Assembly: GCA_028139685.1 (NCBI GenBank)
Contig: JAOINQ010000019.1
Span: 1 to 17,452, forward strand
Length of the DNA: 17,452 bases
Source: Betaproteobacteria bacterium
GTDB taxonomy: Bacteria > Pseudomonadota > Gammaproteobacteria > Burkholderiales > Burkholderiaceae_A
Direction of reading: 5' to 3'
Every line of letters begins with the position of its first letter. Positions within the stretch are counted from its first letter, which is position 1. The notes beneath the pieces are model-generated. The model had not been told where the DNA came from. It ran no database searches and saw only the letters and a list, made by a program, of their open reading frames with translations. Made by a program: the position numbers and the translations under genes. This document shows positions 10,309 through 16,506 of this stretch, in pieces.

Positions 10309-11367
10309 ATGACGTTTGATGATTTTTCTCAGGTTGAAATTAAAAATGTTGGGATCGAGCTCGCAAAAGCAAGAGAGGCGCTTGATAAAACTAGTTTGGA
10401 TTTTGTTCTTGACCTGAGAACCACGAAGCATCACATCAACGCGATTGAGGGGGGCGAGTTAAGAATTTTTTACGGACCTCCGTTCTATTTAGATTTATTA
10501 AGACGTTACGCGTTAGCCTTAAATTTCTCCGAATCAAAAATAAAGCAGTTAGAGCAAAGGGTTACTAAACAGGAAGATCAGGATGAGGAGAAAGATGCTT
10601 CTCTTGATTATAAAGTTTCTGGTGGTATTTTAGAGGGAAGGTCCAGGCTTACCCAAACCACTGCCGTACGTGAGAATCTTAGGAAACCAATGGTTGTTCC
10701 GAGATCCACGCCCATGTCCTATTCGAAACTTCGGATGAATCACCAAGAAAAAAATGAGCTATTTGAAAAAAACCGTATCCTACTTAGATATGTTTATGGG
10801 CTTGTCTTGCTTGCAATTACTGGAGTATATTTTTTAGATGATAGAGGGACTCTCTCAGTTGAAAAGATCGCCAGTAAAAATAGTTTCCCAGCATCAACTA
10901 TGCAGCAGAAAGTCGAGGTTGTTATTGAGGAGTCTTTCAATGAGAGAAATATGACTGAGCCTCAAGATTATTCGGAGCTTTTAAATGAAATAAATGATAG
11001 CGTTAATAATTTCAACGAAAACCTCGCTAACAAAAAATTAGAATTTGATGAACTCAGACCTTTCATAGTTTCGAAGGAAATTAATCTTGAAACGCTAGGA
11101 ATTGATGAAGATGTTCCTAAAGTAATTTTCGATGTTAGAAGTACAACATGGTTGTGGATAAAGTTCGCGGATGAGTCCATTGACGAATTTGTTGTGCAAG
11201 AAAATGAAAAGGTCCTAATCGAAAAGTACCCTATTTATGTGGTTGTAGGCGATCCAGAAAATGTTTTTTTATGGATAAAAGGCCAAAGGTACTCTATTGA
11301 AGCAAACGATCCTGAAAGAGATATCGCGAGACTTACTCGATCTCAACTTTTGCAATTTACTAATTAG
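10309..11367 (+). CDS. RodZ-like protein: N-terminal HTH, one membrane helix, C-terminal DUF4115-like domain
   Basis: RodZ links the MreB cytoskeleton to the cell-wall elongation machinery and helps set rod shape. The 352-aa product has its architecture. A cytoplasmic HTH-type domain spans about residues 12-85 (GIELAKAREALDKTSLDF, INAIEGG, PFYLDLLRRYALAL). An acidic and basic linker follows, then one membrane helix at about 160-176 after a positively charged stretch. A periplasmic region ends in a beta-rich domain at about 270-330 with STTWLWIKFAD and YVVVGDPENVFLWIKGQ, resembling the RodZ C-terminal DUF4115 domain. The usual neighbours ispG and hisS are absent. The stop TAG shares its G with the GTG of the next gene. 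A transcriptional regulator role is less likely given the membrane helix and C-terminal domain. Confidence 0.75.
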   Translation: MTFDDFSQVEIKNVGIELAKAREALDKTSLDFVLDLRTTKHHINAIEGGELRIFYGPPFYLDLLRRYALALNFSESKIKQLEQRVTKQEDQDEEKDASLDYKVSGGILEGRSRLTQTTAVRENLRKPMVVPRSTPMSYSKLRMNHQEKNELFEKNRILLRYVYGLVLLAITGVYFLDDRGTLSVEKIASKNSFPASTMQQKVEVVIEESFNERNMTEPQDYSELLNEINDSVNNFNENLANKKLEFDELRPFIVSKEINLETLGIDEDVPKVIFDVRSTTWLWIKFADESIDEFVVQENEKVLIEKYPIYVVVGDPENVFLWIKGQRYSIEANDPERDIARLTRSQLLQFTN

Positions 11368-12230
11368 TGTTAAGTAAAAGTTACCTGTTCAACATAACAA
11401 TATTTGTATTGCTCGGCTCTTTGTGGGGACTTTCCTTTATCTTTTTGCGGCTAGCTTCTATGCATTTTGACGTTATTAGTCTTGCCAACGGAAGAATTTT
11501 TTTCGCCTGTATTTTTTTACTACCATTTTTTTTGTTTAGTAGAATGCCATCCCAACTTTTTTTTTTATTTGGTTTAGGATTTTTAAACAGTGCGTTACCA
11601 TTTGCTTTAACCAGCTTCTCTGCAATGCATTTACCAGCTAGCTATTTAGCTACAATAAACTCCCTAGTACCATTGATAACTGTTTGTGCTAGAAGAGCAT
11701 TTTTTGGAACGATCCCGACTAAGAAAACCAGGTTTGCAGTTTTGATAGGGACTGTAGGTGTTGTGCTGGTTGTTGGGCTTGGCCCTTTGAGATTTAGTGA
11801 AGAGATTTTTATATCTTGTTTGGCTTCTATGGGAGCGGCGATTTGTTATTCTTTATCTGGTATATTTGCCATTCATTTTTTTAAAAATGAATCATTGATA
11901 GCTTTATCTTTTATGTCATTGTTAAGCGCTTTTATCATTCTTACTCCAATTAATTACTTTACTTTAGATGAAATCCCGGAATTATCTTTGAAGGGATTTT
12001 ATTCTTTGGTAATTTTGGGAGTTTTTTGTACAGGGCTTGCGTATCTATTGTATTTTCAAGTATTAAAATTTTTTGGTCCTACGGCATCATCTAGTGTTAC
12101 GTATTCTGTACCTATGTTTGGAACGTTATGGGGCATTCTATTCTTGGGAGAGGTTTTTACATGGCAAATAGGTATAGGTTGTGCTGTAATACTTACAGCG
12201 AGCATTGTAATTTTTCAGGGTGAAAGGTGA
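11367..12230 (+). CDS. EamA/DMT-family transporter
   Basis: This is an inner-membrane protein of the drug/metabolite transporter superfamily; members move amino acids, nucleotides, sugars or other metabolites, and the substrate here is unknown. The 287-aa product is consistent with two EamA repeats and about ten membrane helices. The first repeat opens with GSLWGLSFIFLRLA. The second ends with the family's typical SVTYSVPMFGTLWGILFLGE. The GTG start overlaps the TAG of the rodZ-like gene by one base (TAGTG) and has no clear Shine-Dalgarno, which suggests reinitiation. A 10-T run near 11557 does not break the frame. The histidine phosphatase follows after only 2 nt. Confidence 0.85.
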   Translation: MLSKSYLFNITIFVLLGSLWGLSFIFLRLASMHFDVISLANGRIFFACIFLLPFFLFSRMPSQLFFLFGLGFLNSALPFALTSFSAMHLPASYLATINSLVPLITVCARRAFFGTIPTKKTRFAVLIGTVGVVLVVGLGPLRFSEEIFISCLASMGAAICYSLSGIFAIHFFKNESLIALSFMSLLSAFIILTPINYFTLDEIPELSLKGFYSLVILGVFCTGLAYLLYFQVLKFFGPTASSSVTYSVPMFGTLWGILFLGEVFTWQIGIGCAVILTASIVIFQGER

Positions 12231-12232
12231 GC

Positions 12233-12863
12233 ATGAAAATAGTTTTAATTAGGCATGGGCAAACAGATTGGAATAAAAAAAAAAATCCAAGGTCATACTA
12301 ATACCGATTTAGATGGTGATGGTCAAAGGGAGTCTATTGCAATAAGCAAGGCTTTGGATAAAGAGAATATAGAATTGATATTTTCGAGTCCTTTAAAGCG
12401 AGCGTACAGCACTGTAGAGCCATTGGCTAGGAAAAAACAAAAAGCAATCATATGCTCAAAAAATTTAATTGAAAGAGGTCTTGGGATAGTTGAAGGTTTT
12501 GAAATAGGAAACATCAACTCTGCTAAAGCTTACGAACAAAAATTAATTTTACTTAAGACGGCTGAAATAAATTATAGACCAAATGGGGGCGAGAGCTTAA
12601 ACGATGTATCCATTAGAGTAAAAGAATTTCTGGATTTTCTTTCAATCATCAACATAAAGGGGGTTGTGGTTTGTATGACACATGGAGGCGTTCTTGATGT
12701 GCTGTATAGGATAATCATGAATAAAGCTTTGAGTTCAGAAAGAAAGTGGGTAATACCAAACGGAGCATTTTTTTTGTTAGAAAGATACGAAAGCGATTTT
12801 AAGATAATCAAGTGGGCTGAAACAAATCATTTGAATACCGGTGGAATGCTAGATGAATACTGA
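12233..12863 (+). pseudogene. Histidine phosphatase family protein, reading frame interrupted at a poly-A run
   Basis: The gene belongs to the histidine phosphatase (phosphoglycerate mutase-like) superfamily, whose members dephosphorylate small metabolites or act as mutases. Starting at ATG 12233, just after AAAGGTGA, the frame reads MKIVLIRHGQTDWN with the catalytic R7-H8-G9, then hits a stop at 12299. From the run of 11 A residues at 12275-12285 onward the protein continues in another frame: IQGHTNTDLDGDGQ, SSPLKRAYST, ERGLGIVEG, and the second catalytic histidine in CMTHGGVLD. Removing one A would join the halves into a normal 209-residue protein. A fragment starting at ATG 12255 would lack the phosphoacceptor histidine. 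The cause may be a sequencing error, a true mutation, or slippage that restores the frame in some transcripts. The last 11 nt overlap the LOG gene. Confidence 0.85.
12275..12285 (+). repeat. Homopolymer of 11 A at the frame break
   Basis: Eleven consecutive A residues follow the AAT codon for N14 of the histidine phosphatase. Ten (or thirteen) would keep the frame open. Runs of this length are prone to replication, RNA polymerase and sequencing slippage. Confidence 0.95.
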
Positions 12864-13434
12864 AGTAACCAAAAGAGTTTGCATTTTTTGTGGGCACCGG
12901 ACCGGTAGAAAAAAGGTATGGGTAGACTTTGCCAGAAATTTAGGTAATTTTTTAGGGAAAAATAAATATATATTATTTTATGGAGGAGGTGGTAAGGGAA
13001 TAATGGGCTCTGTAGCTCTGGCAGCAAAGAAAAGCGGAGCGAGGGTGTACGGAGTGATAACGGAAAAACTTGCGGAGAAGGAGCCTATTTTAGAAAATAT
13101 TGACGAGGTTACTGTAGTTAAAAGCTTAAGTGAAAGAAAAGAAAAAATGATAGAAACCTGTCACGCGGCCATTGTCCTGCCCGGAGGAATTGGAACACTT
13201 GATGAGCTTTTTGATTTATGGGCGAAAACACAACTAGGTGTCGAAGAAAAAATTTTGATACTAGTGGATATCAATGGTTACTACTCTAAATTACTCGAAT
13301 TTCTGAGGCATGTCGTTGACGAAGAATTTTTATCAGAAGATCAGCTATTAAAAACAAAAATTTGTCAAAATTTAGACGAGGTCATCATTGAATTAAATAA
13401 ATTGGATGTTGATAATGCGAAATTTATTTACTAG
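12853..13434 (+). CDS. LOG-family protein (nucleoside 5'-monophosphate phosphoribohydrolase type)
   Basis: LOG-family enzymes cleave the N-glycosidic bond of nucleoside 5'-monophosphates; the best-known activity releases free cytokinin bases from cytokinin riboside monophosphates, and bacterial members also act on AMP-like nucleotides. The 193-aa product has the Rossmann-like pattern YGGGGKGIMG at about residues 43-52. It also has the partner residues R95-K96 in SERKEKM and the signature PGGIGTLDE at 110-118 with catalytic E118. The start has CTTTT-free context but a GGA about 8 nt upstream, and it overlaps the phosphatase gene by 11 nt. Its own 3' end overlaps the membrane-protein gene. The in vivo substrate cannot be read from sequence. 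Confidence 0.88.
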   Translation: MNTEVTKRVCIFCGHRTGRKKVWVDFARNLGNFLGKNKYILFYGGGGKGIMGSVALAAKKSGARVYGVITEKLAEKEPILENIDEVTVVKSLSERKEKMIETCHAAIVLPGGIGTLDELFDLWAKTQLGVEEKILILVDINGYYSKLLEFLRHVVDEEFLSEDQLLKTKICQNLDEVIIELNKLDVDNAKFIY

Positions 13435-14005
13435 GTTGTATGATGCTACTATTTCATGGGCAAAAAATAAGCATGCCGTAAGTATGCTTTCTGCTGTGAG
13501 TTTTGTTGAATCCTTTATTTTCCCAATACCACCCGATCTTTTTTTGATTCCGTTAAGTATTTCTAATCCAAAGAAAGCTTATTATTTTGCTATGCTTACA
13601 ACAATATTTTCAGTTCTTGGTGGGGTTGTGGGGTATCTTGTTGGTGTTTATTTCGCAGATTTATTTTTAGAAACCCTGGGTTGGATGTTTAATGAGAAAA
13701 GTGTGGAGATTACGACCGAATGGATAACTGAGTGGGGAGTTATGATTGTTTTGGTTTCTGGCTTTTCGCCTATACCCTATAAGATCTTTACTGTAACTTC
13801 TGGGGTAACTGGATTGGCGTTTGTTCCTTTTCTAGTAGCATCATTCTTGGGGCGTGGTATGCGATTTTTTCTTATTAGTTTTATCATTTCAAAAGGGGGC
13901 GATAATATAGAAAAAAAATTAAGAAAATATGTTGAGGTTATTGGTTGGGCAGGCCTATCGATATTGTCTGCATACATTTTATTTTCCTATTTAGACAACA
14001 CTTAG
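13415..14005 (+). CDS. YqaA-type inner-membrane protein (DedA/VTT-like superfamily)
   Basis: This is a polytopic membrane protein of the YqaA type, distantly related to DedA/SNARE-associated (VTT) proteins, some of which move lipid carriers across membranes; the role of YqaA itself is not established. The 196-aa product carries FVESFIFPIPPDLFLIPLS near residue 35 and FSPIPYKIFTVTSGVTG near 120, the paired proline-rich motifs typical of the group. About four or five hydrophobic helices surround them. The start is placed at ATG 13415, preceded by GGA at 13404-13406; ATG 13406 would add three residues and has no ribosome binding site. It overlaps the LOG gene by 20 nt. Its TAG stop overlaps the stop of gluQRS on the other strand. 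Confidence 0.85.
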   Translation: MRNLFTRLYDATISWAKNKHAVSMLSAVSFVESFIFPIPPDLFLIPLSISNPKKAYYFAMLTTIFSVLGGVVGYLVGVYFADLFLETLGWMFNEKSVEITTEWITEWGVMIVLVSGFSPIPYKIFTVTSGVTGLAFVPFLVASFLGRGMRFFLISFIISKGGDNIEKKLRKYVEVIGWAGLSILSAYILFSYLDNT

Positions 14006-14844
14006 AAATAGTTTTCATAAGCGGGTGTAACTTTTTTTATCCATGAGGAAGGCATATTTTTCCTAAGATGCGTCCAGCTTTGTGCAATCTGTTTTTCTAT
14101 GAATTTCCCTCCTCGTAATTTTGAGTGCTCATCTGTTTTTGATAACTTTCTGCCGTTAGAGTCTCTGACCACTGGTACATGTAATATGGTTGGAAAGGGA
14201 AATCCGAGGATTGCCTGTACTTGTCGGTTCCGCTCGATAGTAAATTTTAGGTCGTCCCCTCTGACCACTCTAGTTATTCCCTGTAGGTAGTCATCAATTA
14301 CAACAGTAAAAGCATAAGAAAAGTCTCCCGTAGTCAACCTTTTTATAACAAAGTCATCACGATTGGTTGATTTAAACCGTAAAGTTTGTTCTTCATATAA
14401 CCAGACGCTCTTGCGATCTCTGCAAATTTGAGGATATCGTATTTCTCCAGATTCTAGAAATTCAATAAATTGGTTTGTTCGTGACAATGACTTTCTTGTA
14501 CATCTGCATAGAAATGTTCGGTCTAACGAGCTCAGATAATACATAAAATGAGAGTAAATGAGTTGTCTTTCGCTTTGATAAATCACGCCCTCTCTCTCAT
14601 GTGCTAGGTTGGGCCAGACATCCCATACAATGCCGTGATCAACCAGCTGTTGCTTTATTAATTCGATATAATTTGTTTTACTCCTTTGACTGTCGCTGTC
14701 TTCTATACGTAGCCACAGTTTTCCGTTTTCAGATTTCACGTCTAAAAAGCTAGCCAGAGCGGTTACTAGAGAACCTAAATGTAATGGTCCTGTGGGTGAT
14801 GGAGCAAACCGGCCACAAACATCTTTATTGGTCTTTTTTTTCAT
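14002..14844 (-). CDS. gluQ: Glutamyl-queuosine tRNA(Asp) synthetase GluQRS
   Basis: GluQRS is a paralogue of the catalytic core of glutamyl-tRNA synthetase that activates glutamate and attaches it to queuosine at position 34 of tRNA(Asp). The 280-aa product has the HIGH-like motif in SPTGPLHLGSLVTALASF (H22-L23-G24) and the KMSKS counterpart KLSKT at about 233-237. The zinc-ligand set C113-x-C115, Y137 and C141 also matches GluQRS. It lacks the anticodon-binding domain of full GluRS, as expected for its length. The start is ATG 14844; an upstream TTG at 14856 would add four residues, and neither has a clear Shine-Dalgarno. It overlaps the 3' end of hemL by 20 nt, so it is probably translated from the hemL transcript. 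In many gammaproteobacteria this gene follows dksA instead. Confidence 0.92.
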   Translation of the reverse strand: MKKKTNKDVCGRFAPSPTGPLHLGSLVTALASFLDVKSENGKLWLRIEDSDSQRSKTNYIELIKQQLVDHGIVWDVWPNLAHEREGVIYQSERQLIYSHFMYYLSSLDRTFLCRCTRKSLSRTNQFIEFLESGEIRYPQICRDRKSVWLYEEQTLRFKSTNRDDFVIKRLTTGDFSYAFTVVIDDYLQGITRVVRGDDLKFTIERNRQVQAILGFPFPTILHVPVVRDSNGRKLSKTDEHSKLRGGKFIEKQIAQSWTHLRKNMPSSWIKKVTPAYENYF

Positions 14845-16132
14845 TGATTGCGTCAAACGAATCTTTAGCAGCTTCTAGAATTTCCTGAACAGGTTTCCCT
14901 TCATGTTTTATAGATAAGAACCCAGCTTCATATGGGGAAGGAGCTAGATAAACTCCGCGTCTAAGCATTTCATGAAAGAACCGTTTAAAAAGACCTATAT
15001 TAGAATCTAGAACATCATTAAAGGTTTTTGGAATCTCGGGTCTAAAATATATTCCAAACATACCACCCACGTAATCAGAGGAAAAATCTTTAAATTCCCG
15101 GTCTCTAGCAATATCTCTCAATCCAACGATCAATTCATTAGTGAGAAGCTCAAGTGACCTAAAAAAATTTGGTTGTGAAACAATCTTTAGCGTGGCGATT
15201 CCAGCAGCAACGGCTATGGGGTTGCCAGAAAGCGTACCGGCTTGGTAAACCGGCCCTAAAGGAGCTAGATGTTTCATAATTTCCTTTTTCCCGGCAAACG
15301 CACCCATTGGCATACCACCTCCAATTACTTTTCCAAACGTGCTCAAATCTGGAATGATGTCAAGTATTTCCTGGGCTCCTCCAAGACTTACTCTGAAACC
15401 GGTCATAACCTCATCAAATATTAATAACGATCCAAATTTATCGCAGGTATTGCGCACTAACTTGAGAAATTCTTTATTAGGTTTTACAAGATTCATGTTT
15501 CCAGCTATCGGCTCAATGATGACAGCTGCAATTTCATCTTGAAAGGCTTCAAAACATTCAACCAAAGCCTGAGGGTCGTTATACGGTAACACAATAGTTT
15601 CGGCAGCGAATGGCTTTGGAACGCCTCCAGATGTAGGATTTCCCAATGTGAGTAAGCCTGAACCTGCTTTTACAAGGAGAGAATCTACGTGACCATGATA
15701 ACAACCTTCAAATTTTACAATTTTGTCTTTATTAGTAACCCCCCTTGCAAGCCGGATCGCTGACATTGTAGCTTCAGTACCCGATGAAGTTAACCTTACT
15801 TGCTCAACGGAGCTTACATGTTCCTTTATCATTTCTGAAAGAATCGTTTCCCCTTCAGTAGGTGCGCCGAAGCTTAAACCATTTGATAAAGAGTTTTTTA
15901 CCGCTGATATAACTTCCTCATTTGCATGTCCTACGATAGCTGGCCCCCAAGAGCAGATCGTATCTACATATCGGTTACCATCTACATCATACAAGTAAGG
16001 TCCAGAGGCTTTTTGTATAAATCGGGGAACTCCTCCTACGGAATTAAAAGCTCTAACAGGGCTATTGACACCACCAGGAATCAAGTCTTTGGCTTTGTTA
16101 AAATAGTTTTGGCTTTTTGAAATATTCTGCAT
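14825..16132 (-). CDS. hemL: Glutamate-1-semialdehyde 2,1-aminomutase
   Basis: HemL is a PLP/PMP-dependent enzyme that converts glutamate-1-semialdehyde to 5-aminolevulinate, the last step of the C5 pathway and the precursor of haem and bacteriochlorophyll. The 435-aa product shows LIPGGVNSPVRAF at the N-terminus, SSGTEATMSAIRLAR at about 116-130, and CYHGHVDS. FDEVMTGFR at 239-247 holds the Asp that contacts the PLP ring nitrogen. The PLP-binding lysine is K268 in TFGKVIGGGMPMG. Length and motif spacing are those of bacterial HemL, and the start at 16132 gives the usual N-terminus. It is transcribed from the 200-nt region shared with rubredoxin and overlaps gluQRS downstream. Its presence implies glutamyl-tRNA-dependent ALA synthesis, not ALA synthase. 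Confidence 0.97.
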   Translation of the reverse strand: MQNISKSQNYFNKAKDLIPGGVNSPVRAFNSVGGVPRFIQKASGPYLYDVDGNRYVDTICSWGPAIVGHANEEVISAVKNSLSNGLSFGAPTEGETILSEMIKEHVSSVEQVRLTSSGTEATMSAIRLARGVTNKDKIVKFEGCYHGHVDSLLVKAGSGLLTLGNPTSGGVPKPFAAETIVLPYNDPQALVECFEAFQDEIAAVIIEPIAGNMNLVKPNKEFLKLVRNTCDKFGSLLIFDEVMTGFRVSLGGAQEILDIIPDLSTFGKVIGGGMPMGAFAGKKEIMKHLAPLGPVYQAGTLSGNPIAVAAGIATLKIVSQPNFFRSLELLTNELIVGLRDIARDREFKDFSSDYVGGMFGIYFRPEIPKTFNDVLDSNIGLFKRFFHEMLRRGVYLAPSPYEAGFLSIKHEGKPVQEILEAAKDSFDAINEKKDQ

Positions 16133-16332
16133 TTTTCTATTATTTTTTTTCCTAACCTTCGTATTTTACGCTATGGTGAACAAAGTGTTCGTAAACTTGT
16201 TGATTTAAAGCCTTTTTTTATTGATGGTTTTTTTATTTCTCAATTCGTTTATTAAGTTTTAGCACACGAATGTTTGCTTACTTCCGAGCTACAGGAGCGA
16301 TTAAACGGCAAGTTAATTTTTAAGGGAGTGAA
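16133..16332. other. Divergent hemL-rubredoxin intergenic region
   Basis: These 200 nt separate two divergent genes and must hold both promoters. I see no convincing -35/-10 pair on either strand; TAAAAT on the minus strand (16163-16168) is a possible hemL -10 without a well-spaced -35. A perfect dyad at 16178-16190 and a small imperfect hairpin at 16261-16278 (AGCA-C-AC, GAAT loop, GT-T-TGCT) are the only structures noted. No tRNA or known riboswitch fold is evident. Confidence 0.5.
16178..16190. promoter_or_regulatory. Perfect dyad GAACA-AAG-TGTTC upstream of hemL
   Basis: Two 5-bp arms flank a 3-nt spacer, 46 nt upstream of the hemL start and within likely promoter distance. It could be an operator. 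The centre is one base longer than the GAAC-N4-GTTC LexA box of Gram-positive bacteria, so it does not match that motif. Confidence 0.35.
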
Positions 16333-16497
16333 ATGAAAACTTATATGTGTCTTATTTGTGGGTGGATTTACAGCGAGGAGGATGGCTCTCCAGATGAGGG
16401 TATTGAGCCGGGGACTAAGTGGGAAGATGTGCCTATCACCTGGACGTGTCCTGAGTGCGGGGCACAAAAGTCTGACTTTGACATGGTAGAGATTTAA
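16333..16497 (+). CDS. Rubredoxin
   Basis: Rubredoxins are small soluble one-electron carriers with a single iron bound by four cysteines. The 54-aa product has both CxxCG knuckles: MCLICGW at residues 5-11 and TCPECGA at about 38-44. Between them lies the family's typical acidic and aromatic stretch (DGSPDEGIEPGTKWEDVP). It starts at ATG 16333 after AGGGAG at 16323-16328, spaced 4 nt, and ends in TAA at 16497. It diverges from hemL and converges with the photolyase gene, leaving 9 nt between their stop codons. The electron-transfer partner is unknown. Alkane hydroxylase rubredoxins are similar, but no alkB is present here. An open frame on the opposite strand (16252-16467) is a shadow. Confidence 0.96.
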   Translation: MKTYMCLICGWIYSEEDGSPDEGIEPGTKWEDVPITWTCPECGAQKSDFDMVEI

Positions 16498-16506
16498 TTA
16501 TTTATG

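Noticed and set aside
11557..11566. 10-T run in the EamA gene as a second frameshift
   Set aside because: The frame stays open across it and the translation keeps the family's sequence on both sides.
12255..12863. Start of the phosphatase gene at ATG 12255
   Set aside because: It gives MGKQIGIKKK, which reads the codons for RHGQTDWN out of frame and lacks the catalytic histidine. The frame from 12233 has the ribosome binding site and the family's N-terminus.
16252..16467. Open frame on the minus strand across rubredoxin
   Set aside because: It is antisense to a clear rubredoxin with all four iron-binding cysteines and has no recognisable protein features.
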